Shown piece after piece: positions 8,772 to 16,884 of a stretch of DNA of 64,000 nucleotides. The stretch lies in assembly GCF_000425105.1 (NCBI RefSeq), contig NZ_AULD01000005.1, positions 186,001-250,000 of the forward strand. Direction: 5' to 3'. Below the pieces are notes generated by a model. That model saw only the letters and a program-made list of their open reading frames with translations. It ran no database searches and was not told the origin of the DNA. Numbering within the stretch: position 1 is the first letter of the stretch; every line of letters starts with the position of its first letter. This stretch comes from Agrococcus lahaulensis DSM 17612 (GTDB taxonomy: Bacteria > Actinomycetota > Actinomycetes > Actinomycetales > Microbacteriaceae). A program made the translations under genes and the position numbers.

Positions 8772-9643
8772 CGGGCGCGGCGGAGCTCGCCGGCTGGCAC
8801 CTCGCCTACAGCGGCAAGGTGCGCGACCTCTACGTCCCGGAGGGCGCGACGCTGCACGAGGCGCCGGAGATGCTCATGGTCGCCTCCGATCGCGTCTCGG
8901 CCTTCGACCGCGTGCTCGAGCCGGCGATCCCCGGCAAGGGCGAGCTGCTCACGACGCTCACCCGCTGGTGGACCGAGCGGCTCGGCCTGCCGACGCAGCT
9001 CGCCGACGGCGCCGACGACCGCACGCCCGAGGCGGTGCGGGGTCGGGCGATGCTCGTGCGCATGCTCGACATGCTGCCGGTCGAGTGCGTCGTGCGCGGC
9101 CGCGTGACCGGCTCGGGGCTCAAGGAGTACCAACGGGTCGGGTCGATCTCGGGCGTCGCGCTGCCCGAGGGCCTCCGCGACGGCGACGCGCTGCCCGAGC
9201 CGATCTACACGCCCGCGTGGAAGGCCCCACAGGGCGAGCACGACGAGAACGTCTCGTTCGAGCGCACCGTCGAGCTCGTCGGCGCAGCCGATGCCGACGC
9301 GATCCGCGACATGAGCCTGAGCGTCTACGCGATGGGCGCCGCGATCGCCGAGGAGGCGGGGCTCGTGCTCGCCGACACCAAGTTCGAGTTCGGCCGCGAC
9401 CGGCTGACGGGCGAGCTCGTGCTCGCTGACGAGGTGCTCACGCCCGACTCGTCGCGCTACTGGGATGCCGCGGCGCTCGCCGAGGGTCGCGTCGAGTCGT
9501 TCGACAAGCAGATCGTGCGCGACTGGCTCGCGGCGAACTGGGACGGCGAGGGTGACCCGCCGCGGCTGCCGGCCGACGTCGTGGAGCGCACGGCCGCCCG
9601 CTACCGCGAGCTCTTCGACCGCTTGACTTCCTCCGCCGGCTGA
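8768..9643 (+). CDS. purC: Phosphoribosylaminoimidazole-succinocarboxamide synthase
   Basis: SAICAR synthetase: adds aspartate to CAIR with ATP. 291 aa. Recognisable stretches are YSGKVRDLYVP near residues 14-24, ASDRVSAFDRVLE near 39-51, VRMLDMLPVECVVRGRVTGSG near 97-117 (quoted here in family-typical form), and ADTKFEFG near 204-211. The true start is ATG 8768, overlapping the purD stop; the longer open frame upstream lies inside purD in another phase. The next purine genes (purS onward) follow after a repeat-filled gap and one reverse-strand gene. Confidence 0.96.
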   Translation: MTGAAELAGWHLAYSGKVRDLYVPEGATLHEAPEMLMVASDRVSAFDRVLEPAIPGKGELLTTLTRWWTERLGLPTQLADGADDRTPEAVRGRAMLVRMLDMLPVECVVRGRVTGSGLKEYQRVGSISGVALPEGLRDGDALPEPIYTPAWKAPQGEHDENVSFERTVELVGAADADAIRDMSLSVYAMGAAIAEEAGLVLADTKFEFGRDRLTGELVLADEVLTPDSSRYWDAAALAEGRVESFDKQIVRDWLAANWDGEGDPPRLPADVVERTAARYRELFDRLTSSAG

Positions 9644-9658
9644 GCCGCCCACCGCCAG

Positions 9659-9876
9659 CTGAGCCGCTGCGCGTGCCGCAGGCACGCACGGCGTGTCGAA
9701 GCCCGCCGAGGCGCGCCCGTCAACCGGTCCTGTGCGCGGCGAAGACGTCTGCTGGGCCCGACGGCACAGGGAACCGGTCGAGCGGCCGCACGGCGCTCGA
9801 CGGGGACGCTTCGACACGGTCGGTGCCCTGCGGGCACGGACCGGCTCAGCGCTCGGAAGGCGGCGGACCGGCTCAG
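9659..9876. repeat. Long inverted repeat, CTGAGCC/TGTCGAAG family
   Basis: The 250-base gap between purC and the metallopeptidase holds two long arms. The left arm (9659-9701) runs from CTGAGCCGCTGCGCG to GTGTCGAAG. The right arm (9809-9849) runs from CTTCGACAC to GGACCGGCTCAG, in opposite sense. A further half copy (GGACCGGCTCAGCG) follows at 9866-9879. The same element occurs at 61069-61166. It lies between convergent genes, as expected for REP/BIME-like repeats that can act as terminators. No open reading frame here looks real. Confidence 0.7.
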
Positions 9877-9893
9877 CGTGCGGGACGGCGGGC

Positions 9894-10793
9894 TCAGACC
9901 TCCGGCGCCCGCCACGTGTCGCAGCTGCCGACGCCCTCGTTGTAGCCGGTCGCGAGCCAGCGCTGCCGCTGCTCGCTCGAGCCGTGCGTCCACGTCTCGG
10001 GGTTCACGCCGCCGCCGCTCTGCGCCTGCAGCCGGTCGTCGCCGATCGTCGACGCCGCGTTCATCGCGTCGTTCATCTCCTGCTGCGTCGGTGCGATGAG
10101 CACCGGGTCGCCGCCGTCGTCGTCGCGCGTCTGCGACGCGCCGTTCATCCACGCGCCGGCGTAGCAGTCGGCCTGCAGCTCCGACCGCACGCCGCTCGAC
10201 TGCGGACCCGAGTCGCCGCGCTCGACCCGCTGCAGGTCACCCGTGAGGTGCTGGATGTGGTGGCCCCACTCATGCCCGAGCACGTAGAGCTGCGCGAGCG
10301 AGCCGCCCGAGGCGCCGAACTGGTCGCGCATCTGCTGGAAGAACGTGGTGTCGATGTAGATGCGCTCGTCCGCCGGGCAGTAGAACGGGCCGACCGCGCT
10401 CGTCGCCGCACCGCATCCCGTCTGCACCTGCCGGTCGAACAGCTGCACGCTGGGGTCGCGGTACTCGAGGTTGTTCGCCGCGAACGTCGTCTCCCAGAAC
10501 TGCGACATCGAGTCGGCGCCGCCCTCCATGCGGCAGGTGACGTTGGCGGGGTCGTTCGCGTCCTCGCCGGTGCATCCCGTGACCTCCTCGCCCTGCGACT
10601 GCGAGCCGGGCGAGATCGGCTGCTGCGGCGCGAGCCCCGTGAGGTCGATGCCGAAGAACATCGACACCAGCACGAGGATGACGGTCACGAGACCGCCGCC
10701 GCCGACCGCGAGCGCGCCACCGCGACCGCCACCACCGCCCCCGCCCCGGCTCACGGTGGAGGTGTCGAAGTTCGCGTTGCCCCTGAACGTCAT
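9894..10793 (-). CDS. Neutral zinc metallopeptidase (YpfJ-like), membrane anchored
   Basis: 299 aa of the putative neutral zinc metallopeptidase family. A Gly-rich basic N-terminus (MTFRGNANFDTS, then a Gly run) leads to one membrane helix (about 28-48). The catalytic domain faces outward, with HEWGH at 174-178 as the HExxH zinc motif and Gln-rich helices after it (the ERGDSGPQSSGVRSELQAD segment carries the third-ligand Glu expected by family). Several Cys (74, 87, 127, 139) could form disulfides. TATGGT sits six bases before the ATG, so it is probably leaderless. Substrate unknown. Confidence 0.88.
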   Translation of the reverse strand: MTFRGNANFDTSTVSRGGGGGGGRGGALAVGGGGLVTVILVLVSMFFGIDLTGLAPQQPISPGSQSQGEEVTGCTGEDANDPANVTCRMEGGADSMSQFWETTFAANNLEYRDPSVQLFDRQVQTGCGAATSAVGPFYCPADERIYIDTTFFQQMRDQFGASGGSLAQLYVLGHEWGHHIQHLTGDLQRVERGDSGPQSSGVRSELQADCYAGAWMNGASQTRDDDGGDPVLIAPTQQEMNDAMNAASTIGDDRLQAQSGGGVNPETWTHGSSEQRQRWLATGYNEGVGSCDTWRAPEV

Positions 10794-10868
10794 GGCGGCA
10801 CCATAGCCGCGGCGACCCGACGATCAGCCGGGAATCCGCCCGCCCGCCCGCGGCACCCGCCGCATCCG

Positions 10869-10906
10869 TAGAATGGGGTGACCCCAACCCGCCGCGAGCT
10901 AGGGAG
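10869..10906 (+). promoter_or_regulatory. Promoter and ribosome site of the purSQ transcript
   Basis: TAGAAT at 10869-10874 predicts a start near 10881, about 30 bases before purS. AGGGAG at 10901-10906 is a proper ribosome site. This fixes the purS start at ATG 10911 rather than the in-frame GTG at 10878, which lies upstream of the predicted transcript start. Confidence 0.55.
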
Positions 10907-10910
10907 ACCC

Positions 10911-11171
10911 ATGGCCGTCATCGTCGTCGACGTCATGCCGAAGGCCGAGATCCTCGATCCGCAGGGCAAGGCGGTCAGCCGCGCGCTCGCGCGGCTCGGG
11001 CACGGCGAGATCGGCGACGTGCGCCTCGGCAAGCGCTTCGAGCTCACCGTCGAGGGCGAGGTGACGGATGCCCTGCTCGAGCAGGTGCGGAAGATCGCCG
11101 ACGACGTGCTCGCGAACACCGTGATCGAGGATGTCGTGGGCGTGCGGGTGCAAGATGAGGCCGACCGATGA
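10911..11171 (+). CDS. purS: FGAM synthase, PurS subunit
   Basis: 86-aa small subunit that bridges PurQ and PurL in the three-part formylglycinamidine ribonucleotide synthase and helps pass ammonia. It starts [20 protein letters not shown], the normal PurS opening, and contains LGKRFEL (about 39-45) and [10 protein letters not shown] near the end. It overlaps purQ by four bases (ATGA), giving coupled translation. Length and fold pattern match the family. Confidence 0.95.
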   Translation: MAVIVVDVMPKAEILDPQGKAVSRALARLGHGEIGDVRLGKRFELTVEGEVTDALLEQVRKIADDVLANTVIEDVVGVRVQDEADR

Positions 11172-11857
11172 GGGTCGGCGTCATCACCTTCCCCGGCACG
11201 CTCGACGACCGGGACGCGCAGCGGGCCGTGCGGCTCGCGGGCCACGAGCCCGTCGCGCTGTGGCACGGCGAGCACGACCTGCACGGCGTCGACGCGCTCG
11301 TGCTGCCCGGCGGCTTCTCGTACGGCGACTACCTCCGCTGCGGCGCGATCGCCGCGCGCTCGCCGATCATGACCGAGGTCGTCGAGGCGGCCGAGCGCGG
11401 CATGCCCGTGCTCGGCATCTGCAACGGCTTCCAGATGCTCACCGAGGCGCGGCTGCTGCCCGGCGGCCTCGTGCGCAACGCCACCGGCCTGTTCGTGCGC
11501 CGCGACCAGCGGCTGCGCGTCGAGCGCACGACAACCGCGTGGACGAACCGCTTCGAGGTCGGCCAGGAGATCGTCATCCCGCTCAAGAACGGCGAGGGCC
11601 GCTTCGTCGCGACGCCCGACGAGATCGAGCGCATCGAGGGCGAGGGGCTCGTCGTCTTCCGCTACCTCGGCGACGACCCGAACGGCTCGATCGACGCGAT
11701 CGCCGGCATCGCGAACGCGGCCGGCAACGTCATGGGGCTCATGCCGCACCCCGAGCACGCGGTCGAGCTCGGCTTCGGTCCCACGACGACGCGCATGAAG
11801 GCGGGCATCGATGGGCTGGAGATCTTCAAGTCGGCGCTCGAGGCGGTCGCGGCGTAG
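11168..11857 (+). CDS. purQ: FGAM synthase, PurQ glutaminase subunit
   Basis: 229-aa class I glutamine amidotransferase that releases ammonia for PurL. The nucleophile lies in GICNGFQ (C85), and His/Glu of the triad are in MPHPEHAVE (H194, E196). The oxyanion-hole loop [14 protein letters not shown] (about 47-60) is intact. It is coupled to purS. purL follows only after a repeat array and a small membrane protein gene, so the subunit genes are split across two transcripts. Confidence 0.96.
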   Translation: MRVGVITFPGTLDDRDAQRAVRLAGHEPVALWHGEHDLHGVDALVLPGGFSYGDYLRCGAIAARSPIMTEVVEAAERGMPVLGICNGFQMLTEARLLPGGLVRNATGLFVRRDQRLRVERTTTAWTNRFEVGQEIVIPLKNGEGRFVATPDEIERIEGEGLVVFRYLGDDPNGSIDAIAGIANAAGNVMGLMPHPEHAVELGFGPTTTRMKAGIDGLEIFKSALEAVAA

Positions 11858-11860
11858 CGG

Positions 11861-12009
11861 CCACCGCCGGTCGAGCAGACCGGCGCAGCCACCACCGCTG
11901 GTCGAGGAGACCGGCGCAGCCACCACCACTGGTCGAGTAGACCGGCGTAGCCGGTCGTATCGAGACCGACCGGTCGTCATCTCGATACGGCCCTGCGGGC
12001 CTACTCGAT
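11861..12009. repeat. Tandem GGTCGAG units leading into a GTCGAGTAG inverted repeat
   Basis: Three imperfect copies of a unit of about 30 bases (CCACC...GGTCGAG-AGACCGGCG-AG) begin at 11861, 11889 and 11920. They run into an inverted repeat: GTCGAGTAGACCGG...GTATCGAGAC on the left and CTCGATACGGCCCTGCGGGCCTACTCGAT on the right, ending at 12009. The same family occurs at 51049-51182 and 57640-57706. It fills the gap between purQ and the next gene. Confidence 0.75.
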
Positions 12010-12048
12010 GAGCGGGACAGACCCGAGCGACGCGTTGGGCGGCGAGTG

Positions 12049-12060
12049 TAGACTGGCTAC
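12049..12060 (+). promoter_or_regulatory. Leaderless promoter of the DUF3817 gene
   Basis: TAGACT at 12049-12054 and a six-base spacer end directly at the ATG at 12061. It lies just outside the repeat element that ends at 12009. Confidence 0.55.
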
Positions 12061-12555
12061 ATGACTGCGCCCGCTTCGACGACCGCGACCGGCCTCACTC
12101 CCAAGCGGCTCTACCGCTTCCTCGCGATCGCCGAGGCCGTCACCTGGACGGCGCTCATCCTCGCGATGGTCGCGAAGTACGGCTTCGAGAACGACGCGCT
12201 CCTGCCCATCGCGGGCGGCACGCACGGCTTCGTCTTCCTCTCCTACGCCGCGATGCAGCTCGTCGTCGGCCACAACCAGCGCTGGCGCCTCGGCACCGTC
12301 GCGCTCGGCGTGCTGACCGCCGTCATCCCCTACGCGACGATCCCGTGGGAGCGCCGCCTCGTGCGCACCGGCGCGCTCGACGGCGACTGGCGCACCGAGC
12401 CGACCGGCGAGCCGGGCGACGACCGCTGGATCGACCGGGCCTTCCGCTGGGGCATCACCCATCCGATCCTGCTCGGCGCCATCGCGCTCGCGCTCGTCGC
12501 GATCGTCTTCGCCGCGCTGCTCACGGCCGGCCCGCCGACCGAGTGGTTCGACTGA
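12061..12555 (+). CDS. DUF3817 family membrane protein
   Basis: 164 aa with four hydrophobic helices. The first, LYRFLAIAEAVTWTALILAM (about 17-36), is the family signature; a GTHGFVFLSYA segment (about 58-68) follows. The later part has a soluble acidic loop (GEPGDDRWIDRAF, about 119-131) before the last helix. Function unknown; DUF3817 proteins are common in actinobacteria. It sits between purQ and purL on the same strand with its own promoter. Confidence 0.8.
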   Translation: MTAPASTTATGLTPKRLYRFLAIAEAVTWTALILAMVAKYGFENDALLPIAGGTHGFVFLSYAAMQLVVGHNQRWRLGTVALGVLTAVIPYATIPWERRLVRTGALDGDWRTEPTGEPGDDRWIDRAFRWGITHPILLGAIALALVAIVFAALLTAGPPTEWFD

Positions 12556-12624
12556 GCGGCTGACCGGCACCGAGCCCGACCGTCCCCGACGACGGCGCGC
12601 GAGCCGACGCATCCGCCCGCTCGA

Positions 12625-12660
12625 TAGGATCGAGGGACCGCCGAGCCACCTCCTAGGAGA
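12625..12660 (+). promoter_or_regulatory. Promoter and ribosome site of purL
   Basis: TAGGAT at 12625-12630 is a good -10 box, with transcription expected near 12637. AGGAGA at 12655-12660 stands three bases before the GTG at 12664 and supports that start. Confidence 0.5.
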
Positions 12661-12663
12661 GTC

Positions 12664-14946
12664 GTGACCGCTTCCACTCCGCGCGACACCGTCGAGCGCG
12701 CCGCCGCCACCCCGGAGCGCGAGCAGCCGTTCGCGGCCCTTGGCCTCAAGCCCGACGAGTACGAGCGCATCCGCGAGATCCTCGGCCGCCGGCCCACGAG
12801 CGCCGAGCTCGCGATGTACTCGGTGATGTGGAGCGAGCACTGCTCCTACAAGTCCTCGAAGAAGCACCTGCGCACCTTCGGGCAGAAGGTCACGCCCGAG
12901 ATGCAGGAGCGGCTCATGGTCGGCATGGGCCAGAACGCCGGCGTCATCGACGTCGGCGAGGGCTGGGCCGTCACCTTCAAGATCGAGTCGCACAACCACC
13001 CCTCGTTCGTCGAGCCCTTCCAGGGCGCGGCGACGGGCGTCGGCGGCATCGTGCGCGACATCATCTCGATGGGCGCGCGCCCGGTCGCGGTGATGGATGC
13101 GCTGCGCTTCGGCGACATCGACCACCCCGACACCGCGCGGGTCGTGCACGGCGTCGTGGGCGGCATCTCGTTCTACGGCAACTGCCTCGGGCTGCCCAAC
13201 ATCGGTGGCGAGACGGTCTTCGACGCCGTCTACCAGGGCAACCCGCTCGTGAACGCGCTCGCCGTCGGCGTGCTCCGCCACGAGGACCTGCACCTCGCCA
13301 ACGCGACGGGTGCGGGCAACAAGGTCGTGCTCTTCGGCGCCCGCACGGGCGGCGACGGCATCGGCGGCGCGTCGATCCTCGCCTCCGAGTCGTTCGACGA
13401 GGAGGGCCCGGCGAAGCGCCCTGCCGTGCAGGTCGGCGACCCGTTCGCCGAGAAGGTGCTCATCGAGTGCTGCCTCGAGCTCTACGCCGCGGGCGTCGTC
13501 GAGGGCATCCAGGACCTCGGCGCCGCGGGCATCTCGTGCGCGACGAGCGAGCTCGCCGCGAACGGCGACTCGGGCATGCGCGTCGAGCTCGACCACGTGC
13601 TGCTGCGCGACCCGACGCTCACGGCCGAGGAGATCCTCATGTCGGAGTCGCAGGAGCGCATGATGGCGATCGTCGCGCCGGAGAAGCTCGACGAGTTCCT
13701 CGCCATCACCGGCAAGTGGGACGTCGAGACGAGCGTGCTCGGCGAGGTGACCGGCGACGGGCGGCTCGTCATCACCCACTCGGGCGAGGTGATCGTCGAC
13801 GTCGACCCCAAGACCGTCGCGATCGACTCCCCCGTCTACGACCGCCCCATGGCGCGCCCCGAGTGGCAGGACGCGCTGCAGGCCGACTCTGCCGCCTCGC
13901 TCCCCCGCGCCGCGGGCGAGGAGCTCGGCGAGCAGCTCCGCGCGCTCATCGGCTCCCCCAACCTCGGCGACCCGTCGTGGATCACCGACCAGTACGACGA
14001 CTACGTGCTCGGGAACACGGCGCTCTCGAAGCCCGACGATGCCGGCATGGTGCGCATCGACGAGGAGTCGGGGCTCGGCTTCGCGGTCGCGGTCGACGCG
14101 AACGGCCGCTACTGCCAGCTCGACCCGCGCGAGGGCGCGAAGGCCGCGCTCGCCGAGGCCTACCGCAACGCCGCCGTCACGGGCGCGACGCCCGTCGGCG
14201 TGAGCGATTGCCTCAACTTCGGCAACCCCGAGATCCCCGCGGTCATGTGGCAGTTCGCCGAGGCCGTCGACGGCCTGGCCGACGGATGCGTCGAGCTCGG
14301 CATCCCGGTCACGGGCGGCAACGTCTCGTTCTACAACCAGACGGGCGAGACGCAGATCCACCCGACCCCGGTCGTCGGCGTGCTCGGAGTGATCGACGAC
14401 GTCGACCGCCGCTTGCCCTCCGGCTGGCAGGACGACGGCCAGGCGATCTTCCTGCTCGGCACGACGCGCGACGAGCTCGACGGCTCGGCGTGGGCCGGCA
14501 CGATCCACGGCCACCTCGGCGGCCTGCCGCCGCGCGTCGACCTCGCCGCCGAGCGGCAGCTCGCGGGCCTCATGCAGGGCATCGCGTTCGACGGCCTCGC
14601 GACCGCCGCGCACGACCTCTCGGAGGGCGGCCTCGGCGCCGCCGTCGTCGAGGGCGCGCTGCGCTTCGGCATCGGCGCGCGCATCTGGCTCTCTGGACTC
14701 ATGGAGCGCGACGGCATCGACGAGACCGCGGCGCTCTTCTCCGAGACCGGCGCACGCGCGATCGTCGCCGTCGCGCGCGAGGACGAGGTGAAGTTCACGG
14801 GCATGTGCGAGGCACGCGGTGTGCCGGTGCTGCGCATCGGCGTGACCGACGCCGAGAGCCGCGCGATCGAGATCCAGGACATCGCGACGATCCCGCTCGA
14901 CGAGCTGAGCGCCGCCAACCGCGCTCCGCTCGCCCGCTTCGCGTAA
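12664..14946 (+). CDS. purL: FGAM synthase, PurL catalytic subunit
   Basis: Large subunit of formylglycinamidine ribonucleotide synthase, which uses ATP and PurQ-derived ammonia. The 760-aa length is that of the small PurL type that needs separate PurS and PurQ. Motifs include [10 protein letters not shown] (57-66), [20 protein letters not shown] (about 109-128), [20 protein letters not shown] (about 225-244), and in the second half [11 protein letters not shown] and [15 protein letters not shown]. An antisense frame runs along the whole gene but is a composition shadow. Confidence 0.97.
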   Translation: MTASTPRDTVERAAATPEREQPFAALGLKPDEYERIREILGRRPTSAELAMYSVMWSEHCSYKSSKKHLRTFGQKVTPEMQERLMVGMGQNAGVIDVGEGWAVTFKIESHNHPSFVEPFQGAATGVGGIVRDIISMGARPVAVMDALRFGDIDHPDTARVVHGVVGGISFYGNCLGLPNIGGETVFDAVYQGNPLVNALAVGVLRHEDLHLANATGAGNKVVLFGARTGGDGIGGASILASESFDEEGPAKRPAVQVGDPFAEKVLIECCLELYAAGVVEGIQDLGAAGISCATSELAANGDSGMRVELDHVLLRDPTLTAEEILMSESQERMMAIVAPEKLDEFLAITGKWDVETSVLGEVTGDGRLVITHSGEVIVDVDPKTVAIDSPVYDRPMARPEWQDALQADSAASLPRAAGEELGEQLRALIGSPNLGDPSWITDQYDDYVLGNTALSKPDDAGMVRIDEESGLGFAVAVDANGRYCQLDPREGAKAALAEAYRNAAVTGATPVGVSDCLNFGNPEIPAVMWQFAEAVDGLADGCVELGIPVTGGNVSFYNQTGETQIHPTPVVGVLGVIDDVDRRLPSGWQDDGQAIFLLGTTRDELDGSAWAGTIHGHLGGLPPRVDLAAERQLAGLMQGIAFDGLATAAHDLSEGGLGAAVVEGALRFGIGARIWLSGLMERDGIDETAALFSETGARAIVAVAREDEVKFTGMCEARGVPVLRIGVTDAESRAIEIQDIATIPLDELSAANRAPLARFA

Positions 14947-14953
14947 CCGGCCC

Positions 14954-14986
14954 GGCTCGCGCGGTGCGGCGGATGCCGCGCGAGCC
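14954..14986 (+). terminator. Hairpin after purL
   Basis: A perfect 11-base inverted repeat: GGCTCGCGCGG (14954-14964), 11-base loop, CCGCGCGAGCC (14976-14986). It starts eight bases after the purL stop, has no U tract, and abuts the -10 box (TATGCT, 14987-14992) of the next gene. Confidence 0.5.
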
Positions 14987-14998
14987 TATGCTCCAACC

Positions 14999-15436
14999 AT
15001 GGAGCTCACCGTCCCCGCCATCAACATCTGGGCCGTGCTGCTCGCGACCGTCGCAGCGATGGCTGCCGGCTTCGTCTACTACCAGCCGAAGGTGCTCGGC
15101 AACGCGTGGATGAAGGCCGTCGGCCACACCTCCGACAGCATCGCGAGCGGTCCGAAGCCGTGGGTGTACCCGATGCTCACGGTCTGCGCCTTCGTCACCG
15201 CGTGGGTGCTCGCCGGCGCCGCCTGGATCTCGCAGGAGTTCTACGGCGGCAGCTTCCTGCTCAACGCGCTCGTGACCGGCTGGATCCTCTTCGTCGGCTT
15301 CACCGCCGCCCGCGTGCTCACGCACGACGCGTTCGATCCGCGCGGCCTGGGGGTCGCGGGCTTCACGATCCTCAACGAGCTCATCGTCGTCACGGTGATG
15401 GCGCTCGTCATCGGCGTCTGGCCTCCGGCGTCATGA
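14999..15436 (+). CDS. DUF1761 family membrane protein
   Basis: 145 aa with four helices. The opening INIWAVLLATVAAMAAGFVYYQPKVLG-type segment (about 8-34) and the following W-MKAVG match DUF1761. Function unknown. TATGCT stands six bases before the ATG, so the transcript is probably leaderless. The stop overlaps the next start by four bases (ATGA), which couples it to the START-fold gene. Confidence 0.8.
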   Translation: MELTVPAINIWAVLLATVAAMAAGFVYYQPKVLGNAWMKAVGHTSDSIASGPKPWVYPMLTVCAFVTAWVLAGAAWISQEFYGGSFLLNALVTGWILFVGFTAARVLTHDAFDPRGLGVAGFTILNELIVVTVMALVIGVWPPAS

Positions 15437-15900
15437 GCGACCTCTCGCTGACCCTCGAGCGGTCGATCGACGCGCCGACGGATGCGGTGTGGCGCGTGCT
15501 CACGGACCTCGAGGGCACCGCTGCGGTGCTGTCGGGCGTGACGCGCGTCGAGCGGCTCGCCGGCGCGGGCTACTCCATCGGCACCCGCTGGCGCGAGACG
15601 CGTACGATGCTCGGCCGCGAGGCGACCGAGGAGATGGAGGTCGTCGGGATCGAGCCGGGTCGCTCGACGACGATCGCCGCCGAGTCGCACGGCATGCGCT
15701 ACCGCACCGAGTTCACGCTCGAGCCGACCGGCGGCGGCGCCGGCACGCTCCTCCGGATGCGCTTCTCGGGCGCGTACGAGTCGCCGTCGTGGATCCAGCG
15801 GGCCGCGGCGAAGCTCACCGCTCGTCTCGGCATGGCGGCCACTCGGAAGGCCATGGAGCAGGACCTCGCCGACATCGCCGCGGCCGCCGAGCGCGCCTGA
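15433..15900 (+). CDS. SRPBCC (START-like) family protein
   Basis: 155-aa soluble protein with the polyketide-cyclase/START fold. It begins LTLERSIDAPTDAVWRVLTD, the usual beta1-alpha1 pattern. Central strands include GTRWRETRTMLG (about 53-64) and a helix at the C-terminus (ATRKAMEQDLADIAAAA). Such proteins bind hydrophobic ligands; the ligand is not visible from sequence. It is translationally coupled to the DUF1761 gene. Confidence 0.82.
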   Translation: MSDLSLTLERSIDAPTDAVWRVLTDLEGTAAVLSGVTRVERLAGAGYSIGTRWRETRTMLGREATEEMEVVGIEPGRSTTIAAESHGMRYRTEFTLEPTGGGAGTLLRMRFSGAYESPSWIQRAAAKLTARLGMAATRKAMEQDLADIAAAAERA

Positions 15901-15914
15901 TCTAGGCTCTCGGG

Positions 15915-16730
15915 GTGAGCACGCCCGCATCCCCCGGTTGGCACGACGACCCCGAGGGTCGCCGGCGCTGGTGGGACGGGCAGCGCTGGGGCGCGTACGC
16001 GCCGTGGGACGAGGGATCCGCGAGCGCCCCGCGACCGCGGTCGGCCGGCGCCGCGCCGCTGCAGCTCGATCGCCGACTGCTGCGCGATCCCACGCCGGGC
16101 GACGCCCGCACGGCCGAGCCGGTGCCTGCTCGGAGCGAGCAGCCGGCGAAGTCGCTCGCGATCGCCTACCTGCTCGTGCTGCTCCTCGGTCCCTTCGGCG
16201 CCCACCGCTTCTACCTCGGCCGGACCGCCTCGGCGTTCGGCATGCTCTCGCTCACGCTCGTCAGCACGATGCTCATCGTCGTCGGCGTGCCGCTCATCCT
16301 CGCCGCCGCGGCGTGGTGGCTCGTCGACATCGCGCTCACCCACCGGATGGTGCGCGCGGCGGACGCACGGGCGACGCGCGCGCCCGGCCGGGCGTCTACC
16401 GCGGCTGGCCGTCGGCCTGAGCCGGGCTACTCGGCGCTCGCGATGCGCTCGTGGTGGTGGATGACCTCGGCGATCACGAAGTTCAGGAACTTCTCCGCGA
16501 ACTCCGGGTCGAGGTCCGCCTCCTCGGCGAGCCGACGAAGCCTGGCGATCTGCGTCGCCTCGCGCGCCGGGTCCGACGGGGGCATCGCGTTCGCCGCCTT
16601 GAGCTCGCCGACCGCTTGCGTGAGCTTGAACCGCTCCGCGAGGGTGTGGATGAGCACGGCGTCGACGTTGTCGATCGAGCGCCGCAGGCGCAGCAGCTGC
16701 TCCTCGGGACTCGTCATACTCCCAGCCTAA
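15915..16730 (+). CDS. DUF2510/TM2-domain protein with an overlong, probably unnatural C-terminus
   Basis: Residues 7-30 are a DUF2510-type motif (GWHDDPEGRRRWWDGQRW). A TM2 domain follows (about 78-150), with two helices around GPFGAHRFYLGR. That is the complete known architecture and should end near 16400. Instead the frame has no stop and continues about 100 codons antisense through the whole chorismate mutase gene, giving 271 aa with a Ser/Arg-rich tail that looks like a shadow. A neighbouring frame does stop at 16420, so a frameshift or stop loss near the end is likely. TAGGCT lies six bases before the GTG start (leaderless). Confidence 0.65.
   Translation: MSTPASPGWHDDPEGRRRWWDGQRWGAYAPWDEGSASAPRPRSAGAAPLQLDRRLLRDPTPGDARTAEPVPARSEQPAKSLAIAYLLVLLLGPFGAHRFYLGRTASAFGMLSLTLVSTMLIVVGVPLILAAAAWWLVDIALTHRMVRAADARATRAPGRASTAAGRRPEPGYSALAMRSWWWMTSAITKFRNFSANSGSRSASSASRRSLAICVASRAGSDGGIAFAALSSPTACVSLNRSARVWMSTASTLSIERRRRSSCSSGLVILPA
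16427..16717 (-). CDS. Chorismate mutase, AroQ type
   Basis: Converts chorismate to prephenate for Phe and Tyr synthesis. 96 aa, the normal length for a monofunctional AroQ domain. By alignment with the E. coli P-protein domain the active-site residues are present: Arg in LRRSID (12/13), R29, K40, D49, R52 and E53. TAGGCT lies six bases before the ATG with GGGAGT between, so the start may be leaderless or use that GGGAG. It lies wholly antisense under the long TM2 frame. Confidence 0.9.
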   Translation of the reverse strand: MTSPEEQLLRLRRSIDNVDAVLIHTLAERFKLTQAVGELKAANAMPPSDPAREATQIARLRRLAEEADLDPEFAEKFLNFVIAEVIHHHERIASAE

Positions 16731-16786
16731 GTCGCTCGCGCAGCCGCTCGCGCCGCGCCGCGCTCGCGCATCCGCGACCCGGCCCA

Positions 16787-16857
16787 CCGTTCTGCAGGCG
16801 ATCCGGGCGGCCGGAGGGGCATCTTCCGTCGCACAGGGCGGATCGCCTGCGAAACGG
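16787..16857. repeat. 19-base inverted repeat downstream of the GT2 gene
   Basis: Left arm 16787-16805 (CCGTTCTGCAGGCGATCCG) and right arm 16839-16857 (CGGATCGCCTGCGAAACGG) are near-perfect reverse complements. A 33-base spacer carries GGCCGGAGGGGCATCTTCCG. It lies after the GT2 stop and before the chorismate mutase gene, so it may act as a terminator or be a mobile palindrome. There is no U tract. Confidence 0.55.
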
Positions 16858-16884
16858 GGTCTGCGGGCTCGCGCGCCGCGCGAC

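Noticed and set aside
10878-10910. purS starting at GTG 10878
   Set aside because: It lies three bases after the -10 box, upstream of the expected transcript start; ATG 10911 has AGGGAG.
11861-12009. CRISPR array
   Set aside because: Units are nearly contiguous and imperfect, with no constant spacer length, and no cas gene is nearby.
12001-14613. 870-codon reverse frame opposite purL
   Set aside because: It mirrors purL over nearly its full length and is rich in Arg, Asp, Val and Ala, as expected from the complement of GC-rich codons. No domain or ribosome site is seen.
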